Positions 48,615 to 60,245 of a stretch of 64,000 nt of DNA are shown piece by piece. Made by a program: the position numbers and the translations under genes. Source of the stretch: Gaeumannomyces sp. JS-464 (Eukaryota > Ascomycota > Sordariomycetes > Magnaporthales > Magnaporthaceae); contig NGZR01000005.1 in NCBI GenBank assembly GCA_002197995.1, forward strand, positions 4,464,001-4,528,000. The letters are read 5' to 3'. The notes under the pieces were generated by a model. That model searched no databases, was not told the DNA's origin, and was given only the letters and a program-made list of their open reading frames with translations. Positions within the stretch are counted from its first letter, which is position 1, and each line of letters starts with the position of its first letter.

Positions 48615-50470
48615 TATATTTGTTTGTGGCGGTTGTTGTTGGCGAGTGCACAAGAGCGCAAGGGTGTGTTCTGTTGGTCGGGCGGCGAACGAGCTTCCCG
48701 AGGGAAGGAAAAAAAAAATATGCGTTGCAGGTGCCTCGGTAGTGAGTGGGAGAGCCGGTGATAGTCAAGGAGACACAGCAAGAGAAGGGAACCTTGCGCT
48801 GCGCGGTAGGCAACTACACCTGAACCTGGGCCTGGACCTGGACCTAAAGACGTGCGCAAAGAGACCTCTTGGTATGAGGGAAGAACGCGAAAGAACAGTA
48901 GGCAGACAGATTATGGCAGATGGAAGGTGCCAGGAAGGTGCGATGCGGGCGAGTGAGGGTGGGGAAAGGACGGCGCGTCAAGCAACAGAGAGACAAGAAG
49001 AGAATTGGGATGGAGGAATGATGGCGGCGGCAGCGCCAGCCGGACAAAATCAAGCCTTGGAAACTTCGGCAACTTATTGAACGGAGGGAGGCGCGAACGG
49101 GCAGGCGTTTGAAAGGTGGGGGGGAAGGGTGCTGCCCCCCTGCGCATTGTTTTGTTGACATCTGCCTCATTGGAAGCAGGTTAGAGCACAGGCAGGCGAG
49201 GTTTGATCCTTCAGGGTCGAAAGCAGGTACCAGCTGGGCGGGCCCACTGAAATGGCCTGCATGCACGCCATCAATTGCTGCCTTGCCCTTTCCGACCTTG
49301 GGGCCCGGATGGATCCCAAATGACGGCATGTCGCATTTGGATTCCGCCCCAAGCGTGGAGAGGAAAGGGGAAGGAGACTGAAGCAGACTAGAGGTACCTA
49401 AGCAAGACAAACGGAAAGAAAGAAATGCAAACATCATATGTCCCCCTATCTTGAGCTTTTTTTTCTTCTTTTTTTTTCGCCTTTGTCAACTGGCAGATAC
49501 CTAACTGTTGCACAGAAAGTTCAGGACCATGGAGAAAACACGTGGATAGGTGGAAGCTCCCAGGGCGTCGTCGCCCTTCCGTCTAAAAAAAAAAAGCACA
49601 GCCGTGCGCCAAGCCAATCACAGACCTTGCCAGACCCAAGGGCCCCCAGACGGCTCCTGACCCCGTAATTAGCCCCCACGAGCAACTGCGCCCGCAAATC
49701 ATATATTCCCTGGTCTTTTGCAGTCTTCCTCCCTGACACGCCACGCATAGTACTCAATTTGCTCGTTCAAGCGAAAGCAGCCTGCCCTGCCTGTCGGCTG
49801 CCTTTCCGCCTCAACCTGCTTGGATGCACCAGCCAGCCTTTAATAACCCACAACATATCCCCTCGCGCGCGCCGAAGGCGACTTGCATCCAGCCATTCTA
49901 TCCCGAGGTAGATCAAATCGTCCAGAGAAGAGGGCACACTCGACATCGGCGTCTCTCGGCACTCTGTAATACCCTTGCTCCTGTTTGCCGCGGTCGGCTG
50001 TCCAGTAGCTGCTTCTATATCCCGAAGATCCGAGTTTCCGAGGTTGTCAAGTGGGAGGCAATCTATTTTTTGGAACTGTTCTCCCGATTACTAGATAAAA
50101 ATTTGAGGATTCTGGATAAGAGCCTCACACAGGCACCGCGCAGGTTTGCCTAGGTAAATATTGCGTGAGTGTAGCCAGCTAACCGTCCCCGCCAGTCCCG
50201 TCCCTATCAGTCCCGTCCTTTAAACGCCAGACAATGCAGCCAAACTCCAGCTGGTCGCGTAACAGTCGTGGGCTCGTGTGCTCGTGACTATGCGCAGCCT
50301 CATCTCCAGTGAGAGAGTGTGTACCGAAAAGAAAAGAGAAAAAAGCCCGAATAACAACAAAGGCATTAAAAGTAAACAAGTGTTGGAGGCTAGGCGGGGG
50401 GGTTCGTGGAACCAGCCATGATTAAGAAACCGCCGCCTAGCCCTTAGTCACCTGAACTACTCGCACCTCC
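48615..50470. other. 1.86-kb intergenic region upstream of the NTF2-like gene
   Basis: Includes the NTF2-like promoter (right of 48615) and the 3' flank of the next minus-strand gene. ACCTGGACCTGG-type repeats lie near 48823-48844. No coding evidence. Confidence 0.5.
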
Positions 50471-52380
50471 TCAGCAGCCGCCATACCTCACACCTCGCTT
50501 GCCGAGCTCCTTGCGCCCGACGGCATCTTCCGGAAGCACCCAGCCGCGCGCCCTCTTGGCCTCCTCTTCTCTGCCAGCTGTGGCTGCGGCATCCAGTCGT
50601 CACGAGGGAGGGTCTTGCGTCGGGTCCCCTCGGCGGGAGCCCCGATCTCACTCCGCCAATGCGCGTGGCCAGGGGCGGCCTCGTCGCCCGCGAGCATGCA
50701 GAGACCCCAGAGTGCCAGGCAGGCCGTCAGCGAAGGCGAGGAGAGACCGTTTCCGGCGTCCTCGTCGCCGCCCTGCGCCGCCAGTTGCGTGCTCCCCACC
50801 TCGAGGTAACCAAAGTGCGGAGTGCCCTCGGCTCCGTTCCTAACAAACACGAGCTCGATCTCGGTGAGGATGAAGCCGTAGCGGCACCCGTGCTCACGCA
50901 TCACGTGGTGCAGGTGTGCCAGCCCCCTCAGGTACTCGACGCGCTTGATGTTGCCCTCGACCCGCATGCCCGTGTTGAACCTGTCGAAGCTCTTGACCAG
51001 GCCCACCACGCGACCCGTCGGTTTGCCGCCGAAGATGGCCGCTGCCGATGACGACTCGCCACTGACGTTGGCCACAAAGGCGCACTCGGACGACGATGCG
51101 CCCGCCGCGCCGCTCTTGCTAGGCACCGACAGCTGCAGTGGCCTGTCGCTCGACAAGGCCAGCGCCGCGTTGAGCTTGGGCAGGTAGAAGCTCGCGTAGG
51201 CCGCGTGCAGCGCTGCCTCGGTCTCCGGGTGGCGCTGTGTCACGGGCGCGCTGGGCAGGAGCGAGGCCGGCACAGGCATGGAGAGCAGAGCCGCGGCGCC
51301 GGGGAGGGCCAGGATGCTCGAGGCGTTGAAGCCAGTCCACGGCCGCACCTGTCGCACGTCCCACCAGAAGTGTTTTGTGTGCGGGTCCCTGAGCGGGAAT
51401 GAAATGGTGCGCACCAGGGCCGGGGCCGGGTTTGCACTGGTCAGGTACGACAGGAGTGTGCGAGTGGGTCCGGGCGCGGGCGCCGAAACCTCGGGAGTCA
51501 TGGCAGCCGACGCGAGCGGCGAGGACTCGCGAGGGGCATACGTCTGCTGCGGCTGGTGATGGTAGAAGAAGGACGAGTCTGCCTGGGGCATGAGGGTCTG
51601 CGGCTGCATGGTGGACATGGATCCAGGCGCCGTGGTGGTGGCCATGCTGAACGGCGACATTTGCCGGTACACGGGGAAGCCATGAGCCCCCGCAGGCACG
51701 CCGTCGACCAGACCGCACGACGACGCACGCCTCGGCGGAATGGTGATAGTGGATTCCTGTGACGTGGCAAAGGACACGGGGGAGCACAGCAGCTGCGACG
51801 AGCTGGAGGCGGCGTCCTCGGTCATGGAAGACACGTGCATGGGCGGCACGGCCATGGGCTGAGGGCAAAAGACATCGGAGCTGTACCAGATGGTCTCCGG
51901 GTTGGTGTAGCTGCGCGCGTGGCTGGGCCGGAACCTGCTAGGGCGAGCCGGGGCGGGCGAAGTCCTCATGCGCTTAGGGGGGAGGCAGTGACGGGGCGAG
52001 GGGCCGTGTGGCTTATTGCCTGGTCCTGGCTCCTGATCTTGGGCAGCAGCAGGGGGCCGTGGGTGCGGATAGGTGACCGCGCCGGCGTGGTCATCCGCGT
52101 GCTTGGACAGTCAAGGGTGGAATCGGAGGGCGACGACTCGAATGAGTAGACGGAGCCTTGCGAGCTGGAGCGAGCATGTCCAGGGTTGTACGGGATGTCA
52201 AGAAGCGACGGGTCAAAAGAGAAGCTCGGGGGTGTGGGCTCGCAGGGCGGGAATGTGAAGTCAAAGGAAAGATCCGCTGCCAGACTGTAGTCGGGCGGAA
52301 GAATGTGGCATGTCAGTCTCAGGCCGCGCAGGCGAGGGGGGTGTGTTGGAGGGAGGAGATATCGATACTCACGTGGACAT
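50471..52380 (-). CDS. Conserved fungal protein of unknown function, 8-nt first exon, two indels
   Basis: I do not recognise a named family. Inferred exons are 52373-52380 (ATGTCCAC, 8 nt) and 50471-52284, giving 607 residues after two corrections. The N-terminal half is Ser/Pro/Gln-rich with a patterned start (LAADLSFDFTFPPCEPTPPS, FSFDPSLLDIPY, HGPLLLPKIRSQDQAI). The C-terminal half is a compact domain with HFWWDVRQVRPWTGFN, FYLPKLNAALAL, RVVGLVKSFDRFNTGMRVEG, HGCRYGFILTEIELVFVRNG, FGYLEVGSTQL and the end WVLPEDAVGRKELGKRGVRY. The alternating strands ending in a charged tail recall nuclease or HORMA-like folds only vaguely. A G run at 51977-51982 is one short, which explains the stop upstream of a Met at 51969. 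Another base is missing near 50595 (RDDWD). Confidence 0.65.
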
Positions 52381-55300
52381 GTTGGGCAATGTTGGGCCTT
52401 GCGGAACAGGCAAGGCGTATGGGGATGTATGAGCTGGTTTATGTTGTGGGGTATTACAATGCCGCGATATCGAGGCCGAGCTCGGGAAGGCCTGCTTCAC
52501 AAATGAAACTCTTGCTGGTCGGCGGCCAGGGCTGGTTTGGCTCAGACTTCTCCTGAGAAGTCGAGATGGGGAAGAGAGTGGTGGTAGGTGAATGATTGGT
52601 CGAGGGTCGAGAGACGGGCAAGCCCGGGAGGGGGAGAGAGAAGGGGAGGGGGAGAGGGAAAAAGAGAAGGAAGGAGATGAGACAAGAAACGGCGGGGGGT
52701 TTTGGAAGGACTGGCTGTGAGGACAGGAGACGACGGCATTCCCAAGTCGCGAGGCAGCGGGCGTACTTATGATGATGGGCCACGGCCGCCTCGGCTGGCC
52801 AGAGACAGCATCTCCAAGACTCGAGGGCTGACCAGTTGGATCAAAATAAACCTGAAACGCGGAGGCACGATCAAGCCATCCGGGAGGCGCGTCAGTAGAC
52901 GGCCACGATGTGGCCAGCCCCGTCGACGCATCATGGGAGGTATCGTGCGAGGCGAGGCCTGGCGGATAATCATGGATGGAGGCCGGGCCACTGCCGGCGT
53001 AGTATTCGTGCCAGCACTACAGTGACACCCGCCCGGCCGGGGCTAGCTCTGCTTGGGAGGGGGGGTCGACAGGGGGTGGGTGCTGGCCACTGGGAGGGTG
53101 CAGACGGCCTCTGGCCGGACAGTGCCAGCCGGGGTGCTAGGCTCGAACGAACGGCCAGGACAGTGCGGCTTTGCTATTGAGACGGTCGGAGCCGCGCCCT
53201 GCGCCCGCCGGGTGCACAGTGCCAGCCACAAGCGGAAGGCGGCGGCCAAGGATCCAATGCACCTTTGGGAAGAGTCACCTCCAATTCGATGCCCGCTTCC
53301 ATTGCATGCAAGCAGCCAACCGGGAAGCGTCTCTCTGACTCACCCATATTTAGACGCATTCGCCAGTGCTACCCTGGCCCGGGATGTGTGCGTGTAGAGT
53401 GGGGGGGGGGAGGGCTTCGCGAGAAAAGTCGGTATCTCTCGTCGCTCACCACGACCGACACGCGGTTGTCGCCTCGCCTGGGCGCGCCACGGGTGCACTC
53501 GTTTCCTAGGGATACCCATCTAGGGACACCCATCCAGCCCGATGTTGACGTGGCAGATGTGGCATGCACCCCCGCGACGCAACTGTTCCCCCTCGTTGTC
53601 GAGCTCGGGCTCCTCTGCTGCCCCAATCGCACTCGAGCTTGGGCAGCCGTGCACCACCGCCATTGAGCCCCTCGTGGAGCAGCGAACCGGCGCAAACCCA
53701 CAGGGACAGATCAGACCCTGTGTGAACAGCGTCTCCTGCGTCTGCGTATGACATGGCAACGGCGAACCTGGCAAGGCATGCCTCAATCTTTGCTCTCTGG
53801 CTATTTTTGGTGGCGGGACCCCGGGATTCGATGGGCCTTGCTCCGTCGTTGCCCAAAGCTCCTCAGAGGCTTCGACCGTTGAAAGGCCCCAGGGCGAGGC
53901 GGCTATCGATATTGCCAGCGGTAGGTGAAATTGCACTGGGGGAACCAGCAAAAGGGCGGGAGCGTTTGAACGGCCAAAGGCGGCGCAGAGGGGTGTCCCT
54001 GGCGGCCCGCAGCGGTGGACACGCCCCGGCTGGCGGTCTCTTCATAGGCGGGCGATCCGCACAGGGTGCACGGCGGGGTGGGCCCAGCGACCAAGCAAGC
54101 GTCTGGAGCACGACTGGGCAATTACCGCCAGGGCGGCTAGCCGCTTGCCGTCCTAACCGCGGGCGGCTACACCTCGATACCACATACCTGCCGCTGCGCG
54201 CGCCCGCCCCAAGGTCCCGCAAGGTATTACCGCATCCGAGCCGGGCGCTTACAGCAGCGCAAAACCCCCAGCGTCTTGGGCAGTGTCTGACCTGAGGCGC
54301 GCGAAGAGAAATTGCCGGTATATACTGAGGGGATTGCACCGCCCCGTTTGGCCGCCGGGCCCTTGTAAGGCGGCACGCGACTGCCGTCGTCGTCGTTGCC
54401 GTCGTCGTCGCCTCCAGGCAGGCTGGGGAGCAAGGCAGACCGGCCTTGGATGCGCACATTTGGCGAGGCCTGTCCAAGCGCATACGACATCCGACGTGCA
54501 ACTCGTCCGTCTTCACCTTGCAGAGCCCCATTTGGGGCCGAGCCTGGGCGCCTCGCGAGATTGCCAGAGACCCAAAGGCCAGGGCCGGCCACCTGACCCT
54601 CACCTGCCGTACACCAACCTGATGCCTATCTAGGACCTATTTGCTGCGCACTGCAGCGGAGCCTCGGGAGCCGTGTGGCCCGTCCCGGAGGTCTCGCCGT
54701 TAGCAGCCGGGAGTGTCTCGACAGGACCTTTGTGAACAGTCACCTGCTCGGGAGGCCGTGGACTGCACTTGACCTGTTTGACGCCAGCGACGCTGCAACA
54801 CCGCTCCAGGCGGGTTCGGATTCGGGGTCTGCTTTGACTCAAAACTTGATGTAGATACCCAGGGGGCTTTCCCTTTTCTATTATTTTTACTTGATTTTTG
54901 TTTTTTTTTTCCCACTCTCAAGTGAACCTTGCCTTGCGGCGGTAAATCTAGCCACACATCCTTTTACCTGACTGAGGCTGGGGCTGAGGCTGGGGCGGGT
55001 AAGAAAGAAAAAGTCGGAAAGAGACGGTAATAACAATAACAATAAGAATAACAAAAGCGAAGAAAATAACAGAAATTCTCGTCTCCAAGACGCGACTCCA
55101 CGTCCAGCCAGCAAGTCGAGCTCGTGCCGCCCTGGCGCGACCGCGACAGCCAATGAGCCAGCTCCAGCTTCCCTACCACATGAATCGAGCTGCCAGCCAG
55201 GCTGCGCATGCACCCACCGCTAGTGCGCAAAGAAACACCGCCTTGGCCTGCGCGCGTCCAACCCAGGTCGATGTTTCGCCAGCCCTGTTTTTGTTTCGAA

Positions 55301-56001
55301 ACATTCTCGACCCCCATCGCTGCTGGTTGGGTGACTCACCAGTGCTCTCTATCCACAAGGATCGTGCAGACACGGCATATCAAAAAAGCCACACCGGGTG
55401 GGGAAAGAGAAGCACCTCCGCATGGCCGGCCCTTTTTTTTTTTTTTTTTTTTTGTTCTCTGCCGATCCCTGGGCCCGGCCTACGCCTAGGAAAGAGAGCT
55501 GCAGCTCCGGCCCGTTGCTAGCTTCACCCATCGTGCGACCTGCAAAGTCGGAAGGCTGGGAGGTTGTCTGCCTCTGCCGTCACCAACAGCCATAGCTCCT
55601 CTCTGACTCACGCCAAGTGATCCTATGCCCGCCTTTCCTGCTCAACTTTGTCTACCCTGAAACACACCCGCCCATCTGCATCTCCAGTCCTTTCAAGGAG
55701 GCTCGCAAGCACCTACCTATCGAGGGGGCCACCTGCCGGGCTGGCAGGCCTTGTATCCGTGATTGTGTGTTTGACTCCGAACCCCAATGCAGGTTGTATT
55801 CAGCCCGGCTCTAGCTCGGTTACAGCCACGAATTAGTACATGATATCAGCATGTCGGCGTGGGCTTCTGGACATGATCCACCGAGCTTCCCCCTCGGTCC
55901 GGGCTCTCTAGTTTGCCTCGAGGACTGGGCCCGACACCTCGTCGGGCTCATCAGCCGTGTGCTGGATGCTGGAACGCGTCTCTCGAGACGCGTTCGTTAA
56001 G
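52381..56001. other. 3.6-kb gene-poor region
   Basis: No supportable gene. The minus-strand ORF 53863-54603 (246 codons) is Arg/Pro/Cys-rich with no domain and rival frames opposite. Pyrimidine/purine tracts: GGGAGAGGGA-like at 52620-52670, a G run at 53401-53410, a T run at 55433-55453, and AATAACAATAACAAT-like at 55030-55070. It contains the promoter of the unknown gene on its left and the 3' flank of the Vrl1-like gene on its right. Confidence 0.5.
55433..55453. repeat. Poly-T tract, 21 nt
   Basis: Uninterrupted T run in the gene-poor region. Confidence 0.95.
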
Positions 56002-59000
56002 TCACTGTGCCGCCTGGCCATCGGGACCACCCCTGGGCTGTCCCGACTCCCCGACACCATCCGCATCCCCCGCTCCCTGGCCCTCACCGCTTGTTGGTGC
56101 ACCCTGGGCGTTTGCCCCCGAGAGATCTGGAGGACGCAAGAGCCAGGACCTCGTTTCCGATGACCGTCCTGGCTCTTGTACCATCCTCAGCGCCCTCCGG
56201 ATGCCTTCGAGCCTCATCCGCTCCATCACGACCATGCCCCTGGCCAGGTCTCTGATGGCCTTTCGGCCCACCTTCTCGTGCATGTCTTGCCAGCCTGCTA
56301 GCTCTCCGGCCACTACCTGCTGGCTGTACTTGAGTTCCTTGGACAGATTTCTCCCTTCCGTCCGGCTCTGCCGCATCTTCTCCTCCCGCTCTTCGTTCAT
56401 CCGCTGGCGTGTATCATCCAGGAGACCTAAAGGCCACCTGGTTGACCGACTAAGAGAGTTGTAGTTCCGTTCGGCCTGTCGTCGCGTGCTTTCTATCTGG
56501 CTGATCAGCTTGTGCGGTCGAGCCAGCGCGCCAAGATGGCCTCTATTGTTGACTGTACCGCCAGGAAGGCCCCATGGAAGCTCATCTGGGGGCTGATTGT
56601 TGGTGGCGCCATGGCGTTGACGTATATATCAAATGCCGAGATGTGAGACATGGGCAGGAAACTCAATGTGGCAAGCGCGCGCTGGAATATGCGACACGAT
56701 GTGAAGAGGTCTATAAGGACAGGCGACCACGGTCAGCCAAGCGGAACAAGAACAAAGTATGCCTCCTCACGCGCTAGCTCCAAGCGACCTCTCGCCGTGC
56801 TGAGTTTTACAAGAGGACCGGGAAGCACGAGGAGGAGGAGGAGGAGGAGAGACTGGGTGCTCGCTTGGGCTTACCTGTGGCAACAATGCCCACGGCATTC
56901 ATCCGCCTGCCGACGCTCTTGGTAGAGTAGTCCACGCTGCGGACCATCTCGAGCGCGTGATCAACGAACCGCTCCACCTCGCGCACATCATCCAGGGGCT
57001 CCAGCTCCTCCCGGACCTTTTCTGCCCTTGTCTCGGCCTTGAGAATACTGCGCTGATCCATCATGTCGGCCTGTAGATCTGGCACGAGAAAGAACTCCCA
57101 CAGCATCTCGTGGGTTGCAAAGGTTGAATGAGTCAACATTATGCGCAAAAACCAGTCCATGCGCATCTGGAGGTCCTTGAGCGCCGCCCGGCTAGGTTTG
57201 GACGGTAACTGGAAGGGAGACCTGAGCCCGCTGATTGACGGTATCCAGGACGCCGGGTTCTCCATGGCCAGCAGCCTCGCCAGATGTTCAAAGTCGGCGA
57301 GAGACCTCCGGCACGTGGTCACGGCATAGCTGTGCTTGTCGGCAGGTGCCCCGGACTTGAGAACGAACCTGATGGTGGCGTCTTCGACAAAGTAGGCCCG
57401 CACCACGGCTGTGGTCCGCATATCCGGCCCAGACGGCATCGAGAAGAGCGTGAGGTCGTCGATCTTGTTCCGTACGTCGTCGTCCTTGGCCAGCTCGACC
57501 GCCGTCAGCCCGCGCAGCTCCTTGGCCGCGAAATCGACGCGAGGGTCGCTGTAGAACGCTCGCACCATCTCGAAGCGGCCGTATTTGCTAGCAACCATGA
57601 GCGGGGTGAATTGTTTCTCGTTGGTTGCATTCACATCGACGTCGCACGTCTGCAGGATCCGGAGCGCCAGCTGAGCGTTGTTGACAATGTGGAGCAGTGT
57701 GTTGCCCTTGGCATCGACGTGCTGATCCAGGTGAAGCGGCTGTCCGTCGGCCTGGGAGTAGGTCGCTGCGTCAATCGCGCCGCCGACCATCTGGAGGTAC
57801 ATGGCGTGGTCGTAGGACCGACACAGCGCAAATAGGGGCGTCTGGCCGTTCTTGTCTCTCTGCCGCCACGGCACCAACGCCCCGAAGTCGTCAATGAGGA
57901 AGGGCGCATGGAAGAGGTAGTGACCAACACTGCGGCCCCAGATGTCTTGCACTGCAAAATACTGAGCAAGGCCCTGCTGGCCGATGCCGGCGCTTTCGAG
58001 GAAGGTGATGATGACCCTGACAAGCTCTGCGTGGCCTAGCTGCACGGCGGCGCTGAGGAGTGTGGTTCCTTCATCGTTCCTGTCGTCAAGCAAGAACTGG
58101 GCTGTGTAGAGACCGGGCAGTGAGAAAAGATACTGGAGCGTACCGGGTCTCTGGTTCTGCACAGCTATCATGAGCACTGACTCGCCTCTAGGGTTGTGCG
58201 TTTGCGACAGCGTTTCCATGGACGTGTCGGCCTCGAAGACGCTACCTAGGGTGCCGACGCTGGTCGCTCGAGAGTGGAAGGAGAACTCTGATCCGCTAGA
58301 CATGCTCCGCGTGTCCATGGCAACCTTCTTAACCCGTTTCGCCGGTAGAAGCGCAGAGCTGTCGGCGCCATCAACCTCATCCACGCGGAACGGGAAGACA
58401 TGGTCAAGGCTCGATCCCAGTGAGAATTTTTCAGACATGGAAAAGACGTCACATGGCCTTCGAGAGCGTACCCCGTTGGCCAAGGTGAAGCCGGCGCTGG
58501 ACGTGCGTCGGCTGGACGGCGGAGATTCTACAACCTCCTCGCAGTACGACGCACAGGCGCCTGGCCCATCAATCTGCCCAGCTCCCGAACATCCCCTTTC
58601 GCTGCGGCGTCCCACAAGGATTGGTTGCGACGACTCGAGCGGCGGAGGACCCCCGAGTCTCGATCCAGGTATACCAAGACGGCCTCCAGAGTGCTCGTAG
58701 CATAGCCCATCTCGCCATTCTCGACGTCGTCTATAAATATGAAGTGCCGGATGTAGGAGAGTCGCGCCTGAAGCTGGCGCACTCTGGACCGGATAACGAC
58801 AAAGAGCAGCAGCGATACGAGCGTGTCGGCGTTTATCGTGAGTATCGGCTTCTCTGAAGGCGCCGAGCCGGCGCCATGAGCGACGATCTGGGAACGGCGA
58901 GTCCGTCACGTATGTCACCGTTTAAGGGTCGACAGGAAGCACCTCCATCAATCTTGAGGACTCGAAGCGTCGACGATTTTCCTAAACTCCTCCACGGCCC

Positions 59001-60245
59001 CCCAAGCATGGACGTGAGCTCGCGCTTCCCCGCGAGCCACCTTCGATGGCAGCCCGAGCTGCGATATGTCGATACAGCCCATCTGGCGAATCTTGGCGTC
59101 CAGCTCCAAATCCTCCCGCGCTGTTTGAGGGCCACAAGTCTGACAAAGAGGACATGGTGCACATGCTCCTCCGACATACCGCTCTATCAGCCTCTCAACC
59201 ACCGGCCCGGTGAGATCGGTCGTTGCGCCCAGAGAGAGAGCTGCTGTTTGTCAACCGATTGGAAAAGATCGATGGCGGCGGTGACGGCTGTCTCGAGAGA
59301 GGTTCTCATCACATCCTCGTCGTCGTCGGAAAACAGGTCGTCGGGTTTGGTGACAGCACTAGCCTCGTCAATGGCAGGACTCTTACTCGAAGAAGCACTA
59401 TTTGACCTCGCCCGCTTGAATCGCTGTGGCGATGGGGCCGTCAGGCTCCGGATCGGGTATGTGGAGAGACGAGGGCGGAGGAGGTAGAGGGCGCTCAAAA
59501 GGCCGTAGTGAATTCGCGAAGGAGCTTCTCTAAGCCGGGCTGCATCTGTCGCGCTATTATGGGGAAGTGGTTGAGGAGGTCGTGGAAGCTCTTGATGTCC
59601 TTTTTTCGAGGCGCGGCTGGGCCGTTCCGAACTTGAGCGGCGATGGAGCGGCGGCCGGATCCGGCAGCACGGCCATCTGAGTACGGTCAGGAAAGGGCGG
59701 GAACAATCTTGACCTCCCCCAGAAGCCCACGAGTGGCTGCGATATGTAGTAGACGAGCCATTGCCGGGGCTCGAGTGTGTCTGAGTACCATAATCGCATC
59801 GCCGAGCAGGGTCGCATGGGCGAGGTTCTTGAAGCCTAGGCGGCCAGCACGGTGGTCTCTAGTTAGGAACGGAACTCTGGCCTGACCAGTCTAGGAGCTA
59901 CGTGGTATGTGACCTACCTTTGTTGCTGTACACAAGGTTGTCCTTGACCACGACGCTGCGGCCATTCACCGTGTTGTACTGCTTTGCCTTGCCCCTCATC
60001 TCACGGAGGTTCTGCGCCTGCGCCGCCTCCTTGCCTGCTACAAGCGGAGGGATGCGAAGCACATGGCTCGCAAGAAAGTCCTCGGAGGCGACAGCGTCTG
60101 CCACAGAGCCGCCGCTCTCGGCATCGCGAGAGGTGAGAAGCACATCAGTCGCGGGGACAAGGAGGACGTGGTGGGCAGCAGGACTGCATTGCGCTGGCAG
60201 CGAGCTTTTGAAGAAGGCGCCGAGGAAGGGGTTTAGAGGTTGCAT
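56002..60245 (-). CDS. VPS9-ankyrin-PX-helical protein, Vrl1/VARP-like Rab5-type GEF, many indels
   Basis: A large endosomal protein, about 1,330 residues. VPS9 domains activate Rab5-type GTPases, PX domains bind phosphoinositides, and Vrl1 in yeast pairs with a SNX-BAR partner (VINE complex). Exons on the minus strand: 59918-60245, 56875-59835, 56002-56710. In order: MQPLNPFLGAFFKSSLPAQC; KKDIKSFHDLLNHFPIIARQ; VPS9-like ETAVTAAIDLFQSVDKQQLS, the EDLELDAKIRQMGCIDISQL block and TINADTLVSLLLFVVIRSRV with YIRHFIFIDDVENGEMGYA. Ankyrin repeats follow (DAKGNTLLHIVNNAQLALRI, NEKQFTPLMVASKYGRFEMV), a PX-like part (SYAVTTCRRSLADFEHLARL, MLWEFFLVPDLQADMM), and helices (GWQDMHEKVGRKAIRDLARG). From 58545 to 56880 the frame is intact. 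Breaks occur near 56529, 58546, at many places from 58850 to 59240, and near 59412, 59498, 59604 and 59788. Confidence 0.8.

Noticed and set aside
53863..54603. 246-codon minus-strand ORF
   Set aside because: No recognisable motif, Arg/Pro/Cys-rich, with open frames on the opposite strand; typical of random ORFs in GC-rich DNA.
58550..58918. First 120 or so codons of the long minus-strand frame starting at 58918, as the N terminus of the ankyrin protein
   Set aside because: Another frame over the same bases encodes the conserved VPS9-proximal segment (YIRHFIFIDDVENGEMGYA), so the apparent N terminus is a shifted frame.
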